The position numbers and the translations under genes are program-made. 64,000 nucleotides of DNA from Nemopilema nomurai (lineage: Eukaryota > Cnidaria > Scyphozoa > Rhizostomeae > Rhizostomatidae), in NCBI GenBank assembly GCA_003864495.1, contig ML133375.1:67860-131859 (forward strand), given 5' to 3'. The notes beneath the pieces are model-generated. The model saw nothing but the letters and a program-made list of their open reading frames with translations, searched no databases and was not told where the DNA came from. This document shows, one piece after another, positions 27,031-42,000 of this stretch; position 1 is the first letter of the stretch; every line of letters begins with the position of its first letter.

Positions 27031-30000
27031 CTGTAAACAGAATTTAAAAAAACATAAATTTAAAAGCACAATCTGGTTTTTCAGCTGCCGTCCAATGGTG
27101 GAAGTTCCATTCTTCATAAAAATGTACCTTGAAAGACTGAATGTCAACAACCTTTGACTGAAATTGGATCGTATCATTTAGGGATTTTACAGATAAAATG
27201 AAAAGGGAGACAAAATAAATAGGATTGGCTACAAAGGAAAGGATGTGCACTGGACAAAATAGAAACTAGAGCAAGCAAAGACTGAAAAAGATGAAAAGAA
27301 TCGATACGGCGATGAATCGCAAACAGATTTAAAACTTGATATAAAAAGCACAGTTGCAAATAGGAAGACTAAAAATGAAGTAGGGAACATTATAAGGGGG
27401 CAATATAGAAGTGCGATTCCTAACTGCTGGAAAACAACCTTCGAAAAAATAGAATCTTTCATACCAACGTGGGGTTGGGATCCTTCAAGAGACACAGTAC
27501 TATGAATTATTTATGGGGAACCGGCTTTGGGTATGGTTCAGGCCGACAGATCTTGTATTTCTACAGTTAACAAAAATCCCTTTAATAGAACTCTTTAAGT
27601 TGCTACAAGGTAACTAGAGAATAAATAAAATAACCATTACTATGATGGAAGGAAGGTTTCAAGTAGAAGCAAAAAATGTAAGTAGCAAAACCCAAGTGCA
27701 TGGAAACAACTAGCATATCGTACCATTTCGGGATCAGATGGAATCCGTGAAAGAAAATCAAGCAGCTCATTATTGCCGACAGCATTCGGCTTTCGTATTT
27801 TCTTTGTGAATTTGTTGACGCCTGTTGAAGGAACCGCAACGAGAATGAATGGGCGCAAATCTTTTACGCACAATATGGTTGCAACCTCCAATGTTACGCA
27901 AAACATTTTCGATTCTCTTTGTAACCTTGAAACAACGGTGCAAAAAGTTGTCGCCTAGAAGGGGGGCAAGATTTCCGCAATTTATATGACACTTGGGAAC
28001 ATGTTATCAAGGAACTTATGTCAAAACACTTAAGCGGCAAGGAAGAGCGCGTTGGCCACACGCATCAGGTTCTCTGCAGTTAATACTTTTGCAATTAGGA
28101 AATCTTCCAGCTGCAAAACTTGAAAATGGCCGAGAAGTGCACAGTCATCACTTTCGCGTACTTAAAGCGCTTCCTCGCTCCGCCTCAACCACCGCATGCT
28201 CAATTTGCGGAAATTAAGACCCCTTCGTTCCGTGCTGTTTTGAAATTAGATAGCAATTACCTAGAGAAGTAAACAAAGGTAAGACAGAAAAGGGGAGAAA
28301 GAGGCAGCACACTAGCAAAAAACCAACATGAAAGTGAATGGGTGACGGTACTTGTTTCCACCATTGCAGCGAAAATGTGCCATGATCAAATATCAAATGT
28401 TCAAAGGAATCACCGTGACTAGGGCGTGCCCTTTAAGTGGCGCAATGTGGTGAAAAGGTGGTAAAGAATTTGTTTCATGAGATACCTGAGCAATGAACAA
28501 TACATTGAGAAAAAACTCAACAAACCCTCTTTCACTTTGCCTTATACCAGACAGAACTGAGTGTATTTGGTCACTTACAAGGAACGCCTAGTTATGGTGA
28601 TTCCTTTGAAAATCGGATATTTGATCATGGAACAAATTCGCTGCGATGAACCAGGCATTGAGCTAGAGGTATGGGATTTATCTGATACCTAGAAATACAA
28701 GCTGTTTGTCTAACTTGCGGAGTTTTCTCAACTGGTCCTTTGCCTAACATCCAAATTTTCCTACAACAATTCACCTACAAAACACAGTTATTATAAACCT
28801 ATTCCATAACATGCGCCATTTTAGGCTGTATTTAGTGGGTTGATTCACCGAGACTTCTAAATGACAGGTAATGCCGAAAAAGATCATTGATTATCATTGA
28901 TTGATCATTGATTAATCGTTGATTACCAAAAATCAAAGCATATAAGGTTTTAAGACAAACGGCACGAAAAGTAAACTAACAATCTTTAGTTGGAATTTCA
29001 ATTAGCAAACTCGAATATATCTAGTAGCAATTTAGTTAAATGTGTTGACTATTGCAAAGAATATATTGCAACCCTTTCCAAGGGTGATATCGTTGTTGGA
29101 ACATCAACTAAAACCTTATGGTGTGATGGTACTGTTCGTGTTATGGCTTTTGGTTCAGATACTCTCATCCACCACTGTCTCTGATATCGAAACTTGGGCC
29201 TTGTGAACACCAATACATTTCTTTAACAAGAACACGAAGGAAATTTGCACGAATTTTTATGGAAGAATGGGAACTAGCTGTCCGACTGGAAGCCTAGCTC
29301 TTGGGGTGTGACGTCATAAGCAAGGGAAAAATAGGCATGCAAAGAAAAGAAGTTCAAAAAACAAAAACGTCACAGTCTAAAAAGCTCAGAGAAATACGAA
29401 TTGCTTCTTTCATCGAAAATGAATCGAAGTCTTAGCACAATTTATCTTTTAAGCCAATTCAGAAAAGCAGTAAAACTTCTTTCGACTGGTGACTACTGGA
29501 CAAACGCCAAGGAGCTTTCTACTCTCTAAAATTTTAATTTTAATTATCAGAACAAAATAAGAGGTTTAAGGCAAATGATAGAAACATTCCTCGCTGAAAA
29601 TATTCTTTCCAATGGGCGAAGATGAATGGCTGATGGGAGAAGAAAGCGATAGCTGTGAGCAGTACGAAGATTTGTCATTAGCCACATCACAAAGCCTACA
29701 CCCGCCGTCGACATTATTAGAATCAATGAACTTTTTACAAAAACTCCACCAATCAGAAAATGACATCTGGCGCGCAGATTTCGAAATACATAATTAGAGC
29801 CAGTGCATTGACAGATTTTCAATCGCCGGCAAAAGTACTGAAGGTGAAAAACAAAGATGAAGATGAAATTAGAAACGCAGATAGCTTGTCTCCGTCTCTT
29901 TTCAATGCACTGGTGTCTAGTCTTCAGAAACAAAAGTTTTATGTTGATGATGTCTTTCTCGTTCAACGCAAAATCAAAACGATTCTAAAGCAAGAAACTG

Positions 30001-33000
30001 TTTGCATTATGAACAGTAGGAGCGCTGCAATTATTCTCGGTGTGGTAACCAATCACATCATCAACAGTTTAAAGGGTAAAATATCGTTTCAAAGAACAGT
30101 TCCTTGCTTCAAGTCTGTCTGCAAAGTTGCTGCTTCATTCATTGATAATGCCAAGCTAATGAAGCCAAGCTAACGGAAATAGACTCACCCCACGCCAGCA
30201 GAATGTACCGCAAAGGTAGAAGATAGAGCAGTATGGTGCCAACTGCCAATATGACCATCAGCAGGTAGGAACAGAAAGGAACGCTCCAGTTGAATGTGCT
30301 GCGAAAATCAGAACAGCTTAACTGCAATTCATGCAGACAATATGAAGAGGTAATATTTTGATGGAATCAATAACTATGATAGCAATTAGAATCAATTTAA
30401 AGAGGGAATGTTTGGGAGGAATAAATATATACAATAGCAAGTAGAATCACTTTAAAGAAATAATGTTGGGAAGGAATAAATATAAACAAAAGCAAGTAGA
30501 ATCAATATCTGAAGGTTAGTAGACTGCTTTTAGTTCAAAGAGCATAAAGTAAAAACTCTGGACGATCCAACTCACAAAACGAATTTAAAGGCAAAGTCTT
30601 GAATACCATTCGTGCAAAAAGAATTACTTTGTGGTAGGAGGTCAAACAGCCTACTCATCATAAAAACGACTCTGACTATTGGCAGTGAGTGGAAAAACAA
30701 AGACGCAATACTTTTTTATTCTTTCAGCAAAGGAAGCTATGAAATCCAACTGGTTCTGAACAGTTGTGCAGATATTTGTGACAGCCTCTAATCTTTCTCG
30801 GAGACTTTTTCCTTTAGCCTAAAAAAAACCATGTTTATTACACCATCTTACAGCTTAACAAGCAATACAGGTTTCTACCCAAAGTGGAAGCGCTGTCCCA
30901 GTATGGCAGCCGCCTTAGTTACAAGCTTCGGGCGGTTACTTATTGATTCTAAGTAGAAAGGGATCACCAAAAGATCTTATGCACACCACGGGCCGACAAC
31001 CTTGAAAAAAAACTTGCCGCTCACATACTTAACTACATTATAACTTACATCCCAGTGTTATTCACTTACTTAAACCCAAAAAGGCCCAAATCAGGCCAAA
31101 ATAAGGCCCGAATCAGGCAATCAGAGTTGATTTAATTAGCATTATAGGGATTTACAGTGAACGCCAGGTCATGTAACAGTCTCGTGTAACAGAAGTTGAA
31201 AATTTCAATTCAAACTTCATCCTGTTATGCTTGAAACCCGGCTATCAGAAATTGACAAAAAAACGGCAAACGACAAAAAAGGCCAAAACAGGAACGGCAT
31301 ACTTCTAGAGTCGAACGGGTACATTTGCAGAAATCATTGGTAGGGAAAGAGACTGCTCATGTGAAATTGAGCAACATTACAAAATGCCTTCACAAGACCG
31401 CATAAGCTGAACATGGAAAAGAATTTTCTAACAAAACAAAGGCATGTATATTCTACCAATTTGATGGTAATCTTTGATGAGACTTCAATGATCAAGACAG
31501 ATCAAGATAGATGATCAAGACAGATAATTTATCGAAATTGAAATACCTTTTTATTTTTTTCGTCAATTTCATCATCGTCGTCATCATCATCAAAGGAAGC
31601 AGTTTGATCCTAGACGGTAATTATCATAAAATATCATTTCAAATCTACAAAGAACAATATTTTCAGACCACGTTATAAAGTTCGTCTACTCTAACTGACA
31701 GAGGAGCTTGCTTCTTTTGGGTCTTTCGTAATAAAGAATGTCATTGTGATGTTTAGCATCCGATTTGGATCAAAAGATTGCGGAAAATTGACAGACAATT
31801 AAATGCAGTTTTTAGATGTAGTTATTTAGTTCGAGCCAATTCCTCAGAATATACAAATGAACAGGTTTATAGATACTAGCAATATGGAGATACTAAAAAC
31901 TAAAAGAATTTGGAGTGAGAACTGTAGCACACAACTTTAAGATAAATTTTGGAAATGCAATATGTGGCGATGTGCAATCCAGGATGGTAAAGAAAAATTT
32001 TTCCTTGCACAAATATATACCAAAGAAAAAAGTTTTGTCAGGAAAACTTTCCTGCGAAATTTTATCAATTCAGTCATTTGATACATCTCTAATCAATGGT
32101 TTCACTTTTCCGATTTGAAAATTTATCGAGCACACTATCCTCATTATATAAATCCATTCAGAAGCAGATCTGAGTAAGCTGAAATTCATGCTCGAGAAAA
32201 ATTCGTGGAATCCATGCAATCGAAATCAGCTGATGCTGCAAGTAAAGGCACCTGCATTCTTAATTGGAAGCAGGTGAGCAGTGGGAGCAGATGAATATTG
32301 ATAAAGCTCAGGCACAGACATCAGGCAATTTGGTTCATTTTGTAGGATTATCTGCAGAAAAAACAACATCTCGAGAAAGCTCATGCCCTGCAACAAATAG
32401 CCTTGCAACAAATAGCTCGCTTTTAAGAAATGACATGCACATATAGCAAACACATATAGCGACTTTGCGGGCAACGATACGGCTGAAATGCCAATGGTGA
32501 ATTATGACCCACCTTATCTATTTCATGACTCTGCTCTTTGTCAGTTGTAAGCATAAACACGATGTAGTTCTTCACCAGTATTAACAATAGAATCAGGGGC
32601 AGGAAAAACAGCTCGAAGTTTAACACCAACAGCACATACAACTGGGAAAAGGTAGAAATCTGTAAACATTGTTCAGGTAAAGTATGTCGCATAATGAACA
32701 AAAACGGCTGTTTGCCAATCAGGTAGGAAAGTGACATTACCTTGAAAAGGATTTCTGGTTGAAGTATGAAAAAGACTTATTAACATGTTAACAAATCAGA
32801 TAATAAACGGTTGCTACATAATTCAAGGGAATAGGGGCGCGAGTAAAATTTAAAGCATATAAACAGATTAACTGGTCTAAAGACTGAAAAGAAACCAATC
32901 AAATTAAAACAACTTGTCCTTACAACGAAACCATCAATTTTCAAGAGATTTTTTACGAAACTCTACTTTTAAAATTTGCCGGCAAACTCTAGAACTTTCG

Positions 33001-36000
33001 GGAGGACACCCCACAGGGGCAGCTAGTTGCATACTCTCTTGAAACATCCATCCTTTACTGCTGAAAACATCAATTAGCCTTGCAGCATCAGCCCTGCTTA
33101 AAATGCAACATATGTAGAAGCTTGCTAGGCTGGCACTTACAGTGAATGCAAATGTACTCCTAAGTTTGTACTTCCACGTAAACAGCGATTGGATGAACTG
33201 TCCAGTTGCAATTATGCTCTTGATGATGTTACTCAGCCGGTCAACATTTTGCTGCAGGAGCTGTAGAGACAAACGCTTAGCTTCAATATTCCTGTTGAAT
33301 TATATATTGAATAATAAGATAGGTAGTCTCTTTTCCCATAAATGATTGACTATTTTCGGGCAATAATGAACTCCAAGCGATGTTTATGTGACAAACCGCA
33401 GATTTGTGTCCACAAAATGTGCTTGGCAAGTTACATAAATCTGAATGACTGACATTGTCTACGCAGTTTGAGACGTCAAGGAAGTGACGTCCTTCAAAAG
33501 TCACCTTGGATGTCACTAAACATAGTTAGAATGTCACTAAACATAGTAAGAATGGGACAAATGAGGAACAAGAATATGAAATGGCAAAGATGTTAAACCG
33601 ATCTGTCATAAGATGGATATGAAATTGGAACACAGTACATTCAACATATTCCCTATAATTTCCTATGATATCTCTATCTTCAATGATGGCTCGTTCTCAA
33701 AATAAAAATACCGTATTACTTTGCGCTATTTCTGTCCTGTCTCAAAGACTATTTGAAAGGCTACAATGTGACCGCCAAAAACAAAAGCCAGCATCCCGAC
33801 AGTGATTTAGGAACAAATCTGTTTTGGTGTCACGTAAAATAAGTCTCCGTACCAGGAAACACTTCGATGGAATTATATCTTCTTAAACAAATAGGTTTGG
33901 ACTCGGATCAAGTTAAGACATGTTAAAATTCTTATTGGACAGTTCGTGGTGAAAGAGCCGAAGCATTTGAAACCTCGGTGAAATATCGGATAAGCGGAAA
34001 CCAGGCGCTTTTAAAATTTTGTCTTTGTTCCCTCCCAATACAGTCTATCACTGGCACAAAAGAAGTGCTATTCATTCCCAGAAATCCAATCAGCAGTCAT
34101 TTATGATTTGTCAATGAACATATCCTTTTTCCATAGGCAAAGTCTGAGACATTTTATACTTGTAACAAATGTATGATTTTATGTTTAGACAGTCGTCTAG
34201 AGCTTGGTCAGAACAGCGCTTCAAAAGTCTCCTTTTTTGCGCATCATCAGGTAAAGTTTGAGTTAAAGCGATTACTTGCTCCGCCAGAGGTGAAACAAAG
34301 TAACAGGACCAGACCTTACACCAACCAACTTCTTAGCTTCAAAAGGCAATGGATTTCTGAAAGTTCCTGTACACAGTTCCTGCCTTTTAAATTTCTTACA
34401 TTTTTTAATCCTCATCGTTCGGTGATTCGTAGTTACTTTGGGGGCTAGCCAGTTCTCTGATCCGAGCAATTTCTATTTCACATATGGCAAAAGTTGATGA
34501 TAGAATTGGATCTCCATGTTGAATTTTCCTATACATGTCAATGGGATTGCAAAACAACTCACGATCAAACGTTCCAAACAATATGAATTTTGCAGTAAAA
34601 CTAATTTTGAAGTTGAAGATTTCAATTCTGTAGTCCATTTTTGAGAAAGACCCGTAGATAGCGAGTACAAAATCAAAATCTTCTGATATCAATCCAGAAC
34701 GGAGAATGATCGAAAAGGTTATTTATCGCTCCCGGGCTAGAATTCCGTTATCCTCCCATGTCAACGCTTCATTGAGTGGTGGCGTTCAACTACTTTAGTT
34801 GAACTGAAAGGTTTTGTCTATCTCATAATTTTCCTTTTCAAAGGGCCTAATATAATCGTTTTACTGTGAATTTTGTGTTATCTTTTTAAGAAATTGATGT
34901 GATTTGATAGAATGCTCCCGCTAGCTTTTGTTGTTTAGACCTGACTAGGAGGAGTCCAGCCTCACAGAAATCCTGTTTTCCACTGCCCAACTTCGTTTCT
35001 TTCTGAAGCCTGCTGTTATTTTTTCTTACAACAAATAGCTTTCTATTATAGCTTACAACTATGGGCCGTAATTAGTTTATCTTAATTGGCAAATTCTATT
35101 AGCAGAAACTGATATTAGCCACAACGGGAACAAAACTGATACCAAAACAAAACTTTGATGAAAATGAGCCGGAACTAAGTGCAAGTGACTTTATTCTGGG
35201 TCATAGGAAGTAATGACTGGAGAAGAACCAGTGCGATAAAGCGCCACCAAACCAGCCAAACCAAAGCAGGGGAAAGCCCAACTTCAGATTCTGTTCAAAC
35301 GAAGAAAGCAGCCAGAACCACATCGATAAAATCCGTGGATCGCTTGGATCAAGCTGACCCGCCACAAACAAACGGCCTTGTGAAATGAACACGTTTCACC
35401 GGATAAAACAGGAGCCAGTCGAGATCATCTTGCTACTGCTTAAAAGAATGATGATACCGATCTACGGACAATACCTGTCTCCTAAACCTCGGGGGTTCGT
35501 AAAGTGCATTGATCTCTCTTGGATTGAACGTTCGAATGCTCGCTCTGATGGGATTATAAACAAGGTCAAAGGTCATAATAACATGTCCTTTGGCCTGTCG
35601 CTCTAAATTCTTGTCTTTCAATTGGTAGATGCGCTTTTCCTGGGGTACAATCTGCAATAAATATAAATAAAAGAGCATTAGTAAAGTGGGAAGCAAAAGT
35701 CCTAAAACTAATTTTACAAGAGAAATGGCTGTCTGTGCCTGAAGCATTGTGATAATTCTTGAGAATTGTGACAATACTAATAATCGGAATGAGAAATATG
35801 ACATTAAGCCATAGTGCAAAAATGTAACACTCTTGACTTTCGCTGCTTTCCATATAAATGCCTGCAGTTGGTTTCGCTCTTTTTATTAGCTAACCCCAAC
35901 GAAAGCTAAGAACACTTAGGAAACTGGACTGTTTGATATAATGCTTTGTTTGAAATAAAAAAATTCACGTATTTAAAACCGTAAGCTTGGTAAAGCGCCA

Positions 36001-39000
36001 TATTTGACGAGCAATAACGGGACATGGTCCATGCTTGTAGGCAAACGCGGGCAACAGAACAATAAGCAGAAAAAGAATTTCAACAACATTTCAAATTACA
36101 AATACATTTATCGATAAGCACTTCAGCTACATGCCAGCAGGCAAAAGGATATGCAAGTACACAAAGATCTACTATGAAGTTGTTAATATGTTTCAAGTAT
36201 AAAATCTAAAATGACCCTTTTAGGTGGCAGAAAAACACTTTGAAGCTAATCCCGCATAAAATCAAAAACAATAAACTAATATAAACGTTCAAAATTGAAA
36301 ACTTTAACGAAGCACAAGTGTCTTGTCATAAAAAAACTTAGCAACAAATAGCGGCATTGACAAACACAAGATATATCTTTCTTTGCTGTTTCTTGTTCTG
36401 CCGTTTCTTTCTTCGAAAAGCGTTGCCGCTGTTATTAACTGTTCAAAGAGTGGGCAGTTTATCTCAACGAAGACGAAGAACAAGCCCTCGGCATTGCAAA
36501 GCAACAAGATAGCATTGATGTATCTTCATAATCGAACAGTGCATTGATTTAGGAGCACTTCTCTGAGAATGTTCTTCGACATGTGGTTAATGTGAAAACA
36601 AGATGAAATTTCAAAATCTCTATCATACAGCTTGCTTATTTATCAAAGGCTGCAATTTTCTGCAAAATTATTCAAACTGCAATGCTTATTGTATTTCTGT
36701 ACTTTGACTGGTGAAAACGATAGAGAGAAATTTAGAAACACAGGTCATTAAAATGGTGCGATTTAAGCTTACACAACCAGAAATCGTTGGAGACATTCCA
36801 GGGAACAGGTCTTACCGATAAAAGGGGTATACCAACACGCCCAAGAAACTCCGGCGCACCGCGTCGATCCTCATCGTAAATTGTGAGACCTATCGTTTCG
36901 TGAATATCATAAATAGGCCTAGAATGAAGCACACAAAAGATCAAATTCGTTGACAAAAATGAGCAATTAAATGGCAAATTGTTTTTATCTGATCAAAGCA
37001 CCACTGCTGGCAAGGGATACATTCAACGGCCTTGGTGCTACCTCTTGAATGTGAAATTAGCGAGTGCAACGATGCTCTTTTGCAGCAATCGAGACGACAT
37101 GGATTAATATCCACAATTTCATCATCATTCACGTAAGCTACCACCTGCTTCTAGGATTAAGCAAAATGGTGACGCCACTTAAATCTCTTCTTCCAGCAGC
37201 TGCAATCAGAGCCGTGGAATAAAGCTAAATGCACTAGCCAGCAAAGTCATACTTCACCTGTAGCCCAATCTGAAATTGTTGCCAAATGTTGGGATCGGTT
37301 ACCTATACGAACTGAAACAAACAGCAATATTTCAAAGGAGATACATACATTTCATAAACCTTCTCCCAATGAGGATTCAGTGTTTTGTAGACTGTCGGTG
37401 TGAGTACCCTTTGGTTGTTCACTTCTATGACAGCAAAAGGATCACTCGCGCCACCAATATCAGCAGAAGCCAATCCTACTGCTCTGTGCAGGCGAATCTA
37501 AATCAGTAATTTCAGCACTTTTATCAGGGTGATCAATATCCATTGGAAATGTTCCATTGGAAAATATGACGTTTTAACGGATAGAGACTCGTCATGACTA
37601 ACAAACTAGAGACATGTTTGATAAGCTAGTTTGATATAATACTGTTCTTTTCGAAAAAGAAGCTCAGTGCTTACATTAATACTTGTAAGCGGGGAATTGA
37701 TTAAAATAATGATAAAACGCACGACATGCAATAAGGACCTCAAAAATAGCACGGAATAGCTTTAAGCATAACTTTTGAAACTAAGCACCTTTTTGACCGA
37801 AATTCTTATAGTGGGAAAATGACCAAAATTGACAAAATGAGTAGCGAAAATCTGACAAAGTAAAAAGCCAGCTAACGATTGAAAACTGCCCATAAGAGGC
37901 TTTGCTATGAAATCAAAATAAATTCCAAAGTTTCATAGTCTATGTTCAAACACAGTAGAAGCCCAAATGTTCAAACTTAAACTGGAATTAAAAACACAGC
38001 ATGAAAATAAAATACATTGTTCTCTTATAGCAATTATGGCAATAATAGCGATTAAAAATAATATTTGAAGCTTATACATAGGTAAACAAGAGAATTGAAA
38101 TCAACATTTGCTAAAAAATGTAAAAGGTCGAAATACCTGTAGCCACCCAATTTCGTCAACTTTCTTCCAAGTATTTGGCATTGTGAAATCCCTCTCGTGT
38201 TCGTCCCGCATGTTCCTACTCTGGTCCACATACAAGGCCAAGTCGGACACACTACCAGGGACGGACAGAGCCGTGATGGTCATGTAAAAGGACACCGTCC
38301 CCGCCTTATCTTCCAAGTCAACTTTGATGAAATGGGTCAGTTCTCGGTCATATGTGGATAAATCAACAGAGCATCTACAGACATAAAGACAAATAATATA
38401 AAAGAAGTGTTTACGAACACAACATGACGAATGTAAGTCATAAATCCGAATTTTCAAAACAATTTTCATTCCTTAAAGACTTTAGACTCCTGACGCCATT
38501 AGACAATCAGATGTGGAGTTTTATTGCATATGGAAGTAAGAGCAAAAGCAATTCATTTAAAGGCTCTCAAACCAGGAAAAAAGTGCGAATCATTTCCATT
38601 ACAATACTAACACTCTAACAAGTAAAATCAGAATAGACTTGGTCAGAAACTGTAATACAGACTATTCTCGAAGTGATTAAGATCTTTCCTTTACCTTTAA
38701 TACCCCAAATGTAACGGGCAATTTTAAACGGATGACAGAAGCTTAAAGCTTAAATGTAGAAAAAATCAGACAGATATTTCTTGCTCACTAACAGAAAATT
38801 GTTGTAAGTATGTTAACCTCTGCTTGAAATGGCTTAATTTTGTTGGGACATTAGCTAGGTTTGACCTGATATTGTTGCCCAACACCATGCAGAGTGACTA
38901 TAGCCTTACAGAAAGATTCTATACCTAACAAGAAAAAAGGCTTCATAGATCCTAAGAGAATCCCTTTCGATGAGACAAAGAAAAGGCACTTTCATACCTT

Positions 39001-42000
39001 CCCATGAATTCATCGCGTCCCGGGTCTTTGTCCCACACCTGAATCTCGAGAATTTCGCTCACATCGTGGTACATCCTCAGCTCAAACTTTTCCTTCCACT
39101 GAGGATTTAGCGTGGCCTTGCAAAACTGACAAAATAACACGGTCAAAATGCTTTTAAAGAGCTGTGATCATGGTGGCATATACGCCATAGTTACAAAAAG
39201 TTAGAAAGACATAGAAAAAAGACGTGGTGAGCCATTGAGGCTAGTTTCTAAATGCTTCAACAGAAACATACTTAAAACTAAGAGGATGGCCAAACACAAA
39301 TTCGAAAGTTATCATGGGTGGTTGATAAAACATTTATCAGCACAACTACAGTTAAGGCCTTCATGAAAAGAAGAATACGATTCTAACAAAGATTAATTTT
39401 TAGTAATTATTTAAAAACTGATAGATATGCTCAGATATGATTGTTTTATTTTCATCTGAGTACATGGCTATGCATCCTGGCTTTTACAAGAATATGGTTG
39501 AGGAAAGTATCAGAGACCCAAGGGCAAAAGTTACAGATTAACCAAAAGGCCTAACCTTACGTAAAGAAAATCGACATCAAACTAAAAGTTGGAAACACAA
39601 AAATACACATAATATGCTCATCAGTGTCGGAACACTAGCGGCTGTATAACTTATCTGTTGTTTATATATAGCTTTGTATTTCTATTTCCATTTAACATGG
39701 AAATGGAATAGACTTAAAAAAGTTTCCTGTTTGAAGAAAATAGTTTTCAGGTAAGGGTAGTTGTCTTGAAAGCTTCAAACGAGAATGAGCTCAATAACAT
39801 GGCACCCTAAAATAATGAGATGCTGCAAAAACAGCGGCCACGTAGAAATATTTTGCCTCTGGAAATACAAATTTAAAAAGCCGTCAATTTAACCAGTCGT
39901 TTTCCATCAAATGATTCAAAGGAAAAATGGAGAAGAATTCTCTACATTTCTTTTCAAAGGAACATGGAGAAGAATTTAGTACCTTGGTTTTGTGTTTTTC
40001 GTTGCCAAGTTTGAATTTGCAGTAAGGATCACTGAACCCTGGAAAAAATCATTTCGAAATATATTCAAAAACATTCATAGCAAACTAGGACGCACTTTAA
40101 TCGGTGGCAAGGATTATAGGATGGTACAGCATTTGTTGCTTGGGGACGAAGGGACTTTTAAGGGACAGAGGGACGTGAAGCATTTTTGACGTCACTTCAT
40201 ACAAAAGTGAGAATTGAAGAAAGTGAGAATTCCTTGAATGAGGAACAAAGGAGATGGAAGAAGCATGCAGTCGCTATCACTGTGTTTAAAAGTCATTTTC
40301 CATTCATCATTTATAGTTATAGACCAACGGGAAACTTTAAAAATTATTAGATTTCACCGCCCAGTCAAAAGAAAAAACCGATATTGGAGGACATTGATCA
40401 ATTTGAATCTCAAATTTGACTAGACTATTGCTTTTCAAATTTCCCCCGGAATTCATGAATTTTAATTTCTCTTGTTACATAGCTTTAAAAACTTAATAGA
40501 ATTTCTGGTCCTTTCAAAAACCCTGATACAACTAGTTATCGACCCCATATTTCAAAAAGCTTGTACGAAAATATAAGAGGTGTGAGGAAATTCAAAGGAT
40601 CATTAGGGACATTAGTGAGTTTTGGTCACATTTATTTCCTCACTGTTCAGCTATATGGCATTTGATTTCAAACGAGGCAATCAAGGCGTTTTTTAGACAA
40701 CAATTCATACAATTCAATAAATCTGGAGGGATATTCGAATTTTTGTTACATTTTTTTTTTCAAACCCAGCTTCATCGTATAATTCAATGTTTAGCTATGC
40801 CAATTACTGTTTCCTATTTCTATCAAATCAACAAAGGCGTTTTTAGAAACCACAGCTTAAACCAGGACACATTGCTACTTACCATTAGTATCAAAAGGGT
40901 TCAGTTTGTTTCCTTCAACCAGTGTTATGGCCACAACACCGTCCCACGAAGGCGTTCTACTACCACGTTTTGCTTGGTACCTAGTCGATACACTTCTGGT
41001 CAGCTAAAATGAGAAATCTTAAAGTTAGACTATGCGAGATAAAGCCTCTTTTGTGCCACTCATAGCACAATTTCAAAGCTCTAAGATGTTCTGCATTGCT
41101 ACAACCTATTTCGCATCGAACATAACAGACTCAAAAATATTGCTCAAATAAAATCAAAGTGAAGCCAGCTGTATTGAAGTTACTGAAATGGGACACACTC
41201 CTTTACAACAAGTGCTAGCAAACGAAACACTTTTTGAAGAGCTGGGGGATGGGCATAACTGGGTAGAATAATTATATAACGACATCAAAGTTCAATGATT
41301 GCCTTGAGTTGTAATTACCCTAAAAGCAATCTAAGTCCCCAGGGGCTTATTCAATTTTTCGAGGTCCTAGAGCGTGGCTTAATAGAGAGGGGGTTTAATG
41401 GAGAGGGGAACTTCAAAAATCAAGATCAAGGATACAAAAATTATTTTATTTTATTTTACTTTTCTGATTTATACCTAAAAACGAAAATGTATAACAAAAC
41501 AGTGGCGGAAATCTAATTGGGGGCATCATAGAGAGGGGACTTTTTAAATTTCTGCTTGAAAGGCTTATCAGAGTTTTCACGGTAACGCTTCTATTTGGAT
41601 GTGGAGATTGAAGATATGTACTTTTTGATATGCAAACATACAAAGTCAAACGAACTTAAATGAATAGCTGGATTCAACATTGTCGGCCAAATTCAAAGTT
41701 CTTCCGAAGCCGCCTTGCCAGGTAGGAGGTTAATGGAAAAATAATACTCTCCTTACTTCAAAGGCCATCAGTAGCTGGAGCATTAGCAACAAACAGGCTC
41801 AGCCAGGGAAATGCATTCGGCTAAGAACTGCTTTTTGCTGATCAAAGCACCGTTACTAGTGGGAGAATGTGACGCAAAAGGATTACTTAATTATTTACAA
41901 CGAAATTGCCGGCAAAGTGGATATTTTGGCTCTGCTACAAGAGTCACTAATTGCTGGCCTGCAAAACTCGAACTTCTTGGTGTGACCACAGAGAGGCCAT

